Positions 45,285 through 54,678 of a DNA stretch of 64,000 bases are shown piece by piece. Every line of letters starts with the position of its first letter. Position 1 is the stretch's first letter. The translations under genes were made by a program, and so were the position numbers. Below the pieces are notes generated by a model. It had not been told where the DNA came from. It saw only the letters and a program-made list of their open reading frames with translations, and searched no databases. Location: contig CM043956.1 of NCBI GenBank assembly GCA_014529385.2, positions 86,231,721 to 86,295,720 of the forward strand, written 5' to 3'. The stretch comes from Adiantum capillus-veneris (Eukaryota > Streptophyta > Polypodiopsida > Polypodiales > Pteridaceae).

Positions 45285-45615
45285 TCGGCAAGAGTTGGCA
45301 TTCTCATCACTAAAGATGTGAGAGTTAACTTCCGGCGGTGATGCTACCTCATCTCCATCCACATCTGACGACAGCAATTGGCCCTTTAGACCGTTCTTGC
45401 TCTTGTTACTAACTTTGAAGTTGCTGTTGAATGACTAGAGGTTGTCTAGACTCTTGCCGCCCTGAAGATCCACCTTCTTCCCTATCTTCTGAAGACATTT
45501 CACCAGTACTTTTGGATCGACGGAGCCCACCATGAGTGAAGGCAACAATACCCTATATTCCATTGAGGGCTTTCTTCACCCGCTTCATGCAGGCATCGCA
45601 GTCTATGGAGACCTA
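45285..45615 (-). pseudogene. Captured HMA-domain (metal-binding) gene fragment inside the CACTA element
   Basis: Minus strand from 45,615: VSIDCDACMKRVKKALNGI, then TAG, then after a frame change GSVDPKVLVKCLQKIGKKVD and a Lys/Ser/Asn-rich tail. This is the plant HMA fold found in HIPP-type metallochaperones: CXXC metal motif, VKKALNGI helix and the VDPK...KIGKK end. The exon opens right after a TTTAG acceptor-like site. Host proteins of this type carry copper, zinc or other heavy metals. The stop and frameshift make it non-functional. Position inside the transposon borders indicates host gene capture. Confidence 0.72.
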
Positions 45616-45720
45616 AATCTAATCTAATATAACGTAAATCTAAATCTAGCGTAAATAAACGTAAATCTAGTTAAAAATAAACCTAAATCTGATTTAATGT
45701 AAGTCTCTTCTTCTTCTTGT
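45605..45720. repeat. Further CTAAATCTAA repeats
   Basis: Units like those at 45.0-45.2 kb adjoin the captured HMA exon on its 5' side and may be an intron of the captured gene or a copied segment. Confidence 0.55.
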
Positions 45721-45899
45721 GTGTGTGCGCATGTGTGGACGTGTGTGCCAATAAAAAGAGATAAATGGTATAACCTTTCTATCACCCATGCCAAGTATGA
45801 TAGATTGATTATGCCATTTCCCTCTTGAATAATAGGTCTTGAGTTCAACTCCTCGTCGGCTAGATCTTTAGTTCTTTTAATTTTAATTAGTTTCCTACG

Positions 45900-46138
45900 A
45901 CGTTAAATTAGTTTCTCTCTCTTTCTCTCTCAATGTGTGTGCGTTTTTTTGGATCGTATGCATGTTTTCTCTCTCTTTTACTCTCTCAATGTGTGCGTTT
46001 TTTGTTTATGCATGTTCTCTCTCTCTTTTCCTCTCTCAATGCGTGCGTTTTTTGTTTATGCATGCTCTCTCTCTCTTTTTCTCTCTCAATGTGTGTGTGC
46101 GTTTTTGTTTTTGTTTGTACTCTCTCTCTCTCTCTCTC

Positions 46139-46175
<37 letters not shown>

Positions 46176-46415
46176 AACACTATGTGTGTGTGTATGTGTG
46201 TGTGAGAGAGAGAGAGAGAGGGAGAGAGAAAGAGGGGAAGGGAACATGAGAATGAGGAGAGGGAAGGAGCATACCTGGCTCTCCTTCCTCTCCTCGTGTG
46301 TGTGTGTGTGTGTGTGTGGAGAAGAAAGAGAGAGAGAGAGAGAGGGAGAGAGAAAGAGGGGAAGGGAACATGAGAATGAGGAGAGGGAAGGAGCATACCT
46401 GGCTCTCCTTCCTCT

Positions 46416-46453
<38 letters not shown>

Positions 46454-46455
46454 AG

Positions 46456-46491
<36 letters not shown>

Positions 46492-46495
46492 GGGA
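45900..46495. repeat. Nested tandem repeats near the CACTA right end
   Basis: Four imperfect copies of a unit of about 50-60 bases (CTCTCTCAATGTGTGCGTTTT then ATGCATG) lie at 45,910-46,115. (CT)n follows at 46,117-46,172. Two copies of a 124-bp unit with GGGAAGGGAACATGAGAATG (46,239 and 46,363) are each ended by GT runs. A final (GA)n lies at 46,460-46,488. Simple-repeat ORFs here are spurious. Confidence 0.85.
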
Positions 46496-46574
46496 GAGCG
46501 TTACCTGCTCCTTGCTTGAGGGCGCCGAAAAACTCAGATCTGAGATCTGAGTTTTTGGGCGCGCTCGGTTATTT

Positions 46575-46695
46575 TTTTAGCCCAGCCGGCGTCGCTATGA
46601 GTGTCGCAAATTTCTTTGTAAATTTGCGACGCTCATAGCGACGCAGGGATTTTTTTTTTTGAGCGTCGCTGTGTGAGCGTCGCTAATATGAATAG
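46575..46695. repeat. Right subterminal repeats of the CACTA element
   Basis: Copies of GCGTCGCTATGAG, TTGCGACGCTCATAGCGACG and GAGCGTCGCT in both orientations, the same motif as at the left end. A strong palindrome, CTCAGATCTGAGATCTGAG, lies at about 46,533-46,551. This end is upstream of the transposase gene and probably includes its promoter. Confidence 0.85.
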
Positions 46696-46707
46696 CCTCT
46701 TGTAGTG

Positions 46708-46850
46708 TGAAAAACGACCAGAGCCCCTTGGCCCTACCCACGTTGGGCATATCCTGTAGCATTCATTGCATTTCAAGAGACATCTCAAACATAAAGCTCT
46801 TGTTAGGTGCAACGGAATGATTGTTTGCGCTTTGCTCAAGATGAGTGCTT
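46708..46850 (-). pseudogene. Minus-strand PPR relic, proximal piece
   Basis: Minus DNA reads GGATATGCCCAACGTGGG...GGGGCTCTGGTCGTTTTTCA, equal to GYAQRG-GQGALVVF of a PPR repeat. It continues at 36,636/36,555 across the CACTA element. Confidence 0.75.
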
Positions 46851-47490
46851 TGAACTGTGCTCCAGATTCCTTTTGTTTTTATGGAAGGTAGAGTCTTCCG
46901 TTCTTAATGAGAAAATGCTATGATCACAAAGAAAGTGAATGGACACTGTGCATGCAAGTGAATGAGACTGAGAGAAGAGAGATACGACACCAGAGAAGTT
47001 GTAAAACCCTCCTCCCAAGGCCCCACTCTCGTCGGCGAGAGTGGTCTACTTTTTGATTGCACAAAGTGGTACAATGCGTATGCAATGGACTGATGCAAAC
47101 TGGGACCTGTCAATGACGACGACGGTGATGACGATGAAAACTTTAGGGCTGAAATTTGTGGTCTTCTAACTGCTGAAATTTTGCAAATCTTTGGGCTGTT
47201 TTGGGTGGCTAAAAATGACTGTTTTGCTGCATTTTTATGGCTAAAAATGGGGGTTCTCTACAATGCTTCAAGGGGTTGATCTAGTACTGTGTCTAATGCT
47301 GAAAACGTTGTTGCAAGTGTTTTATCAATGGCTGATCTGGGGTAATCCTTTCAGGGGTGAGAGAGAAGGGAGTAGCCATGGCTGGGCTAATCCCTTTAGG
47401 GCTGAGAGAGAAGGGAGTAGCGATGGTTGATCTGACTCCATAGCACAGAAAATGCAGCCTGAGAGGTGAAAACACTGCTGTTTGTAGAAA
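46851..47490. other. Non-coding stretch
   Basis: No gene is supported. A tandem pair (GGGGTGAGAGAGAAGGGAGT / GGGCTGAGAGAGAAGGGAGT) lies at 47,355-47,425. Confidence 0.45.
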
Positions 47491-47496
47491 ACACAG

Positions 47497-47955
47497 TCAC
47501 CAAGGGGGAGCGATCTCAGTTTTGAGGGAGTTTTTTATGACGGAAGCAATCAGCAGGGGATCATCGGCTTGGGAGAAGAACCTCAGCGTCTGATACCATG
47601 TGAGAGTAGGTAGCGAAAGCGAAAGCAAAAGAGCTTCCAACAACAACATATAGCTCAGGTTGAGTCCTTTCCAGGAATACATCCAGGTCTGCTTCATTTT
47701 CTCCACATCTGCCATATGGTTATAAGCTCGTGCTGCATTCGACCACAAACCATCAAATCTCTCATGTAGCTTACTCTTGCATTGAATTTGTTACTGAGCG
47801 TGTTTCTCTTTTAGTTTTGCTACCTGATCTTGCATTTGATTCATAACCTTTTGAAGCATCTGTAGCATTTTTGTTTGATCTATTTTGTTGTAGTCCACTC
47901 CATTCATGGCTGCTTCGACCTCATCTATAGATTCTTGATCTATTAATATTTTTAC
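47497..47955 (-). pseudogene. Unidentified coding-like fragment with coiled-coil character
   Basis: Minus strand from about 47,955: IDEVEAAMNGVDYNKIDQTK, then MLQMLQKVMNQMQDQVAKLK, one stop, then LHERFDGLWSNAARAYNHMA and VEKMKQTWMYSWKG. The wording is protein-like and heptad-rich. At 47,598-47,588 the minus strand reads TGGTATCAGACGC directly after CTCTCACA, which looks like an LTR end plus primer-binding site, so an LTR element may be joined to or overlap the fragment. Product unknown. Confidence 0.35.
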
Positions 47956-48002
47956 TTGCATTGATGTTACATGCAGATACGATGTTTGTGTTAGTTTGAC
48001 AT

Positions 48003-48676
48003 ATGGTTTGTTTTAAATATAGAGATACGATGAGTGACCAGGGTCATAGAGTGAAGTTGACGTTCATCAAGACTTTGCTATGTACCATTGGACTATCAGG
48101 AGAGGCTCTGATGGAGGCTATGTCAGATCATATGGAGATGGATGACGCCAGTTTAGACAGTTCCATCGAGTTTCTTGGGCGATTCAGTTTGCCCGTACGT
48201 CCTGGAGATATGCTTTAGAGCTTCTTCTCGAAGATACTTTTCGTTGTTAGGAATATCGCTCGCACTATCATTTTGATGCCAATCCTCAATAAAATCATCC
48301 ATGCCATCTTCATTATCAAAGATATCATCACGTCCATTAAAGTCCTTAGAAAATTGTTCCTTTAGTCTTGCATACGTATTAGGATCACTCCTGCGTAGGA
48401 TCCTCGTGCACTCTATTGACATTTGAGATACGTCATGTGAATGTTGATTTGTGACGTTATCGATGTCATAATCTAGAATCGCATATTTGAAGGTAAAGAA
48501 GATTGTATCAATAGTATGCTTATATATAAAAGAAGAGAGAGATGTGCATGGAATTCAATAACATTTGGAAACAATAAAAAATAATATCAAAATAAATTAG
48601 CAACAGTACGAAATGTAATGCAAATTAAAGTGTAGAATTAGGGTACAAGAGTTCAAAATAACATTAGGAATTGTAT
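48003..48676. other. Stretch with two unassigned short frames
   Basis: A plus frame (48,003-48,218, MSDQGHRVKLTFIKTLLCTI) and a minus frame (48,422-48,153, SDPNTYARLKEQFSKDF, DNEDGMDDFIEDWHQND) are both protein-like but unrecognised. The minus frame follows the SET-domain pseudogene on the same strand and might be its 3' part. Confidence 0.3.
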
Positions 48677-49770
48677 ACAATGATCTCTTAACCCTCATCT
48701 GTTAAGGGTGCTCGTGGAGGTCTACGCCATCCATAATTGACTAGAAATTCATCACTAGCACGTAATGATTTAATAGCATGGACAACTATATATCTTGGTA
48801 CATCCCTAGTCATGTGTCTTGGTTCATGACTATTCTCACACTCCACAAATGTGCAATTCTCCCTCGACTACTATTGATTAAACCTTCTATGTTTTCTTAA
48901 GAGTAAGGTCTTCCATCAACATAGAGTCTTTGGCCTTCTGCATGTGTAATCCCTCTAGCAGAGAGAGAGGCTGCATTGAGACATAATCCATAAGTAGTCA
49001 TGCTCTGGATGTAGTGAGTGAGCTGATGCCATGGACCCCATCTATATATAGGTCCACAAAAAAGACATAAGGGTGACCTCTGAATGAGGGGGCATATGCA
49101 AATCCTGTGCAATAAAGACGCCTCGTCCCGCTCCACTGATGGTGGACAGAGCAATCATGTAGCGATTGCCCCAAAAGCCAAAAACTGCTCCGTCTGAAGG
49201 AAGTGGTCCTCCTTGCCAGCCTCCGAATCGTCTACGATCGTAGCTCTGTACTAGATCCCGTAAATGAGTAGGAAGTGTATGATCTCCACCCATCTCAACC
49301 TCTAATGGAGGAGGTAGAGGATGTCGAGAAACCTCGAGCTACTGACAAATGACCTGTCCTTGCCGTGTGCGAGAGACATGTGCACCACTGGTAGTAAAGT
49401 CATCCTCACCATCAAGTGAAGATACCTACATACATAATCTAGTTATATATTTTACTCTTTGATTTTTAAAACTCGAATATCAAACAAAGGGAGATCAAAA
49501 ATATACCATAGGTCGATGTCACTCCTCAGGTGGTGGTGCTTGCTCAAAAGTACCATAAGTCATCTGATGTGAAAAGCACTCCCGTCGTGGCTTGCGATAC
49601 GTGCCACAACAACGAGCACACTAGCATATAATAGTCTCATCATAGTAGAAATCATAGTAAACGGGTTCATGTGCAGTATCGGAACTCTGTGCACCCCGGC
49701 TACCACTAGTAGGAGGTGGTGGTGTACCCTATGATTGATCCGAATCTGAATTTCAATTACCATAAAACCA
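48677..49770 (-). pseudogene. SET-domain protein pseudogene
   Basis: Minus strand. An upstream Cys-containing exon (ICxCARCCGTYRKPRRECF, about 49,640-49,580) precedes an exon opening after a GTAG-type acceptor near 49,425. That exon reads YDRRRFGGWQGGPLPSDGAV, GNRYMIALSTISGAGRGVFI, then after a frame change CGPIYRWG, LYVDGRPYS, stop, INSSRGRIAHL. A last segment reads CTFVECENSHEPRHM and IKSLRASDEFLVNYGWRRPP, ending at TAA 48,677. GRGVF, the INSSRG/NC box and EFLVNYGW are the SET signatures (AdoMet binding and active-site Tyr). SET proteins methylate lysines. Multiple stops and shifts make it non-functional. The family call is by motif only. Confidence 0.6.
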
Positions 49771-49879
49771 TGAGACATTTATCAAATGACCAAATAAAAA
49801 TTCCACAAAAGTAACAAAACATTGAAGTCTAATAGTTATATGGTACATTATGACGCTTATTGTACTTTAAAAAATAAAC

Positions 49880-50695
49880 AGGCGCTATTGTATGGTGCCA
49901 TCAAACAAGAGAAAGGCAACCATTTTCATGGAGACATGGAAATTGTTCCGCAAGGAGATGCGCCTACGCATTAATTTTCCCAACAAAAGGTGTGTGCCTT
50001 TGGTAATATATATTAGAACTAATATGAACTTTCCTAGATTGATTCTAACTTTCTCTAATCTATGTTATTTTGTTTATTCAAATTTGCTTAGGAGACAGCA
50101 AGAAAGAGAGTAGCTTTATGTCACACATCTAGACTGGGGCGGATGGGACAAGATGGATTTGTGGCCACATTTGTGAGTATAGACATTTGTGAGTATAGAC
50201 CATTCACATTTTAACTTTTAAAGGTAGTATTATTGAATGCAAAAATTAATAAGTCTTTGGTTGTGTCTTAATGTAGACGAAAGACTATGGGTGTGCACCG
50301 ACGGCACAGGAGATAGAGTACGTCACATACTGCGGCTATCGTGCTTTGTGTCAGACACTTACTGACACTCCAGATCCACTTGTACGTATATTTGTTTTTC
50401 TTTGTAGTTTTTTTCATGGTAACTGTAATATATTCTTTTTTCATTTCACTAACTAATACAAGAGCAGCATGGGGAGGCTGATATGACAGAGGTGGCTCGA
50501 CAAGAGGCCGAGGGGCGACGTCGAGAGGCTCCTCTCAGCCTCGGCCCAATCACTAGCCATGATGGTGACGATCGCGGAGATCGGGACAGCCATAGTCCCA
50601 CGGTTCGGACCAGTGGTGGTGGCACTAGTGATCATGAGACCGATGATAGTGAATCTTCCAGTAGTGATGGATCACATAGTGATCCTGCGTAGAGA
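49880..50695 (+). pseudogene. Multi-exon CACTA-partner-like (Ptta) gene remnant
   Basis: Coding-like blocks are separated by intron-like sequence. Block one is MVPSNKRKATIFMETWKLFR to a GTGTGT donor at 49,990. Block two is TARKRVALCHTSRLGRMGQD to GTGAGT at 50,151. Block three starts after TGTAG (50,278): KDYGCAPTAQEIEYVTYCGY to GTACGT at 50,383. The last block begins near 50,462 and ends in a Ser/Asp-rich tail (DDSESSSSDGSHSDPA, TAG 50,692). The block order resembles the Ptta/En/Spm partner C-terminus (H-T-G, then PT--E----TH). Phases did not all join cleanly in my hands, so it is called a remnant. It diverges from the SET pseudogene, head to head. Confidence 0.45.
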
Positions 50696-51250
50696 TTTCT
50701 TTTGCATATTTGGGATCGTTATATATGTATTTTTCAGTGTGCATTGGTACATCGTATGTGATGATGATATTTGTTTTGTATATGTGAGGATTGATCACCA
50801 CACATTTTGCACACATGTACATAAACTTATTGATGATATATACTGACATGTGTTTGTTGCATCACTGAATTTGTCTATTGTCAAACAATTAATTATTTGT
50901 CGATAAGATAATTAACCTAAGTAACCATCTCAATGTTATTTATTTGTCTTTATATATATTTTTTTAAAAGATGGATTGAAATCATGGTCAGTGTGCTACC
51001 AAATGATGATGTGGCATGTGAAACTTAGTCCTAAGTTTTCTGTTAGTAGCTACTCTACTTCTCAAAATTAAGGCATTTTGATCTCATAGCACTCTTGTGC
51101 AAGTCTTTAAGAATATAAAAGAAATATCGCTAGGGACTCTAGTCTTTTTGTTCAGTTGTTGTTGTCCTGGTTTGGGTCACTGCCTGTGGATTTTCACCCG
51201 GTCGGTTTACACATTGTTGAAAAGGCTTCCAATGTTTTTTTTAAGATGAA
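50696..51250. other. Non-coding AT-rich stretch
   Basis: Nothing coding is supported. Confidence 0.5.
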
Positions 51251-51269
51251 GATTTGAACTATGAAGTTT

Positions 51270-51870
51270 CAAAGTACCAAGCATCAGACGCTCCAAGTTT
51301 CATGTTATGTACCATGTACCATGCACCAACTACAAGCATCATACGCTCCAAGTTTCAAGTTACGTACCATGTACCATGCACCAACAACAACTATCAAGTT
51401 TCATTATGGAACCGGATACCAAACTCTAAATACTGCCAAATCTAACACTAACAAGCTTTCTTGGTTTCTATGTCAGGCTCTAGTATTAACAAGCTATTGA
51501 TTTTCATTTTTTTTGTAAAGGTAGCAGATTTTACGCTAAGTGTCAGATTCTACATATCTTGTACCAAATCAATTACCAAGTTTCAAGTTGCAAGTACTAA
51601 GTACCAAATCAAGTACCAAGTACCAAGTACCTTGTACCAAATCTCACACTAAACAGGTTTTATTGTTTTCATGTTAGTTTATTACAGTACCACAAAGTTA
51701 CATCGACCAATTAATACCATGGACCATGTACCAATTGCAATTACGAAGTTTCATTATGGAACCTACAGCCAAATTAAGGCAAGGACCAAGTACCAATTAC
51801 CAACATGTACCAAGTACGAAGTATCAACATGTACCTAGTACCAAGTACCGACATGTACCAATTTTTCTTT
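51270..51870. repeat. ACCAAGTACC / ACCATGTACC short-period repeat field
   Basis: Dozens of degenerate decamers of the form ACCA(A/T)GTACC in tracts at 51,300-51,385, 51,560-51,640 and 51,780-51,860, interspersed with CAAGTTTCAAGTT. Open frames here are by-products of the periodicity. Confidence 0.8.
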
Positions 51871-51939
51871 ATTTTCATGTTAAACCCACATGTCCCGAGT
51901 TGTATGAAATAGGGAGAAGTTTTTTTTTTTTTGGACTCT

Positions 51940-52475
51940 AGAAACGGTCCATCGGCAATCCGTTGGAGCTCTTGTGAGTCCACATGGAATGTCCATGTAC
52001 CAATGAGGCATATGGGCAAGCTATACGGCTCTCTAAGAGCTCAAACAAGTCGTTGATATATGGATCGTTCTCAAAGTCCTCGAGAAAAAAATGCTCAGAA
52101 ACAATACATCGGTCAGCTGTTTGAGCTCTCGGCGAGTCTTATAGCTTGCTCACATGCCTCTTTGGCACGTGGAAAAGCTATGTGGGTTCGCAAAATCTTA
52201 AATGGTTCGCCAATGGGCCGTTTCCAAAGTAGTCCGCGAGCGTTTTTTTGGTCATGGACTTCAGAAATGGTCAATCGGCGAGCTTTAGCGCATGGAGCCC
52301 ACGTGCCAATGAGGCATGTGAACAAGTTATACAGCTTGTTTGAACTTTGGAAATGGCCCATTTGCGAGCCGTTTGAGATCTTGTGAGCCCACATAGCTTG
52401 TCCACGTGCCAACGAGGCATCTTGGCAAGCTATATGGCTCACGAGATCTGAAGCGGCTGGCCAATGGATCATTTT
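51940..52475. repeat. Imperfect inverted repeat (foldback) with internal iterations
   Basis: The plus sequence GCTATGTGGGTTCGCAAAAT to GGGCCGTTTCCAAAG (52,177-52,229) matches the minus sequence GCTATGTGGGCTCACAAGAT to GGGCCATTTCCAAAG (52,403-52,345). The motif CCAA(T/C)GAGGCAT recurs at 51,998, 52,306 and 52,409. The region could fold into a large hairpin; class unknown. Confidence 0.65.
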
Positions 52476-52914
52476 AGAAGTTCACAAGAACTATTTCTGT
52501 TATACATCAAGAACGTTTTTCTTAACTGAACAAAGGGAGCCGATTTAGGAATCATGGGTTTGAGATTTAATATTGGCTTGAGGGCCTGCTATTTTATTTT
52601 AATATATATTTTTAATAAAAAAACATGATCGTCTATTTTTTATTTAAATTAAAGTTCTAACTTAAAAAATTAGCAAAAAGAGAGGAAGAGAGTTGTTTAG
52701 CATAATTCATCTTAAAGCCGAAATTGTAAATTTATATCGCTTACGTATGCACCGGTCCGATCAACGTTCGCACTACTATGCGAAATGCCAACAAATATAT
52801 GAGCAACGAGAGCAATCACAAATGCAAGAACACCGGCGCGAGAGAGAGAGTTAGAGTTTGTGGGTGTGTGTGTTCCACTCGAGATATAGAGTTTGTATGT
52901 GTGTGTAGAAGAGC

Positions 52915-52979
<65 letters not shown>

Positions 52980-53085
52980 CATTAGAGCTAGATTGGTGTA
53001 TGTATTGTGTGTGTGTGAGAGAGAGAGAGAGGGAGCGGAGAGAGATCACTTATGAAACCCTGCATGTCATATAGTCGTTGCGTGT
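52476..53085. other. Non-coding stretch with (GA)n tract
   Basis: A (GA)n tract of about 60 bases spans 52,916-52,976. No gene is supported. Confidence 0.6.
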
Positions 53086-53395
53086 TCAAAGCGTCGCTGA
53101 TGCGGTCTTTATAAAAAAAAACAATTCATCGCTTAAGCATCTCGCCGCTTATGCCACGTGCCGCTTATTCCATGCATTTTGCCACGTGTCACTTATGCCA
53201 CGCGCCGCTTCTGCGACGAAAAGTAAACGTCTTATTTCTGTTGCTTATGCGACGGTAACTCGTCGCTATAGCGCTCGTTAAATGACTCGTTTATGCGACG
53301 TACAATAGCGACGGCTACATCGACGCCTTTTTCCCTCACTAATGCGACGAAAATTCGTCACTATAGCGGTCGCTATAGGGGGGCACATGTAGTAG
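53085..53395 (-). mobile_element. Right end of a second CACTA-family element
   Basis: The DNA ends in ...GGGGGGCACATGTAGTAGTG, so the inward-reading terminus is CACTACTACATGTGCCCCCC. Just inside are repeated TATGCGACG, CGCTATAG, GTCGCTATAG and CCGCTTATGCCACG motifs, typical of CACTA subterminal DNA and related to, but distinct from, those of the 36.6-46.7 kb element. The DNA beyond it is Ty3/gypsy pol, which this element interrupts. A matching left end was not found in the window. Confidence 0.6.
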
Positions 53396-53397
53396 TG

Positions 53398-53558
53398 ACT
53401 CAAGGGTAAATGGATTGTGTCTTAAATTATACCATGCTAGGTTAATGATGGTGGAGCAAGGTGAGCTGTCTGTGGAGCAAGTAATGTTGGTGAGGGATGA
53501 GGAGACTTGTGATGCCGCGAGTCTCATATCTCTTTTTGCTGCTGCTAATCATAAATGA
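53398..53558 (+). pseudogene. Ty3/gypsy polyprotein C-terminal tail
   Basis: The plus frame SRVNGLCLKLYHARLMMVEQ is followed by ELSVEQVMLVRDEET and ends in SLFAAANHK and TGA. VNGLRLKLYH is the usual last motif of gypsy integrases. It is immediately downstream of the CACTA end and about 30 bases before the LTR-like repeat, as expected for pol end followed by 3' LTR. Confidence 0.65.
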
Positions 53559-53587
53559 CCTAGCAGGCTAGGAGATTGGCAAACTAT

Positions 53588-54638
53588 GTTAGGAGTTTTT
53601 TGGAGCAAGGGATTTTGCATATGTATATACACATGCATGGTGCATCGAATAGAGGATTGTCCATTTTCCAGAGCGAGGTGGTTATGTGGGGCCCACATGT
53701 GTACAAGTAGGACAACATGTACATAGTGCATCGATTTTCACTATCACCAGTACCAGTGTGTTTTTTCTATAATAATGAGGAGTTGGTAGAGCATAAAACT
53801 TCTCGAGAAAGCTATCCGCGGGCGGACGACATGAGGTAAGCAGGTGTGTCAGATGGCATCTAGTGGCGTCAAGAGGTCGAGTGGGGTCAATATTTGCACG
53901 TGGATGAGTACGGACACGACGTGGGTGTTTTATTGTAATAATTATGTAGAAAGTTCATCATGAGAATTGTAGTTGGGGCCGGCCACTTCACGTGGTTACA
54001 GGATGCATTATTGGAAAGAATTGAGTGCCAGGTGTGCGGATGGATGCAGCAGGGTGATAACTATGCACTACGAGGCCATTTTTTGGCATGTTCGGGGTCC
54101 GTTTGAGGCCAACTAAAAGGCCAAAGGTGCCCAAGTAATAAATCTAAGTGTGGGAACTGAAAAACCTAAGAGAAGACCAGAGAAAATGTGGATAGAAGAG
54201 GAGGAACAACCGCAACTATGTTTTTGCTATATTCGGAGCCTGTTTTGGCCATAAATTGTTTTGAGCACTTTGACTGTGTAGACTGAGGTTTTGGGCCGTT
54301 TTGGACGCGGTGGCGCTGTCTATTTTCCCCAATTCCTCACTTTTTTTTTGCTGTTTTGGTTGTGTAAGTTTCTCCTATGAGCAAAGCTTCTTCTCCAAAT
54401 TGTGATTGTATCTGGCATATTTTACCCATATTGTGTGAGCTATTTGCCCCATTGGTGTTGACCCAAGCTCAATTGTATCTAAACAACATAAATTCTCCTC
54501 TTTTGAGCTGAGTTTTTTGGGTGTGTGTTTGTGTGTGTCTCTGTGTGGAGTGGGCAAATGGATAGTCTCTCTCCTGTCACTCCATCAATGTGTTCCCTGT
54601 CTCGGCCAGGTGGGTTGTGTAATCCGAGTGGTGCCCCA

Positions 54639-54678
<40 letters not shown>

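Larger units (their letters stand above)
36637..46707 (-). mobile_element. Complete CACTA (En/Spm) transposon, 10.07 kb
   Basis: Terminal inverted repeats are CACTACAAGAGG at 36,637-36,648 and its complement at 46,696-46,707. The 3-bp target duplication TGA is at 36,634-36,636 and 46,708-46,710. Removing the element and one TGA gives a site that aligns base for base in length with the paralogous PPR DNA at 32,336-32,361. Both ends carry subterminal arrays of a GCGACG motif. It encodes a TNP2-type transposase and a partner protein on the minus strand and carries a captured HMA gene fragment and a 1,998-bp tandem duplication. Cut-and-paste movement is expected for the class. Confidence 0.95.

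Noticed and set aside
45933-46519. Three overlapping Cys/Val- and Arg/Glu-rich frames up to 184 codons
   Set aside because: All derive from nested CT, GT and GA tandem repeats near the CACTA end, with period-driven composition and no conserved motif.
52772-53395. A 620-bp two-ended CACTA miniature element starting at CACTACTATGCG
   Set aside because: The left candidate differs from the right terminus after eight bases and the flanking triplets (TCG and ACT) do not match.
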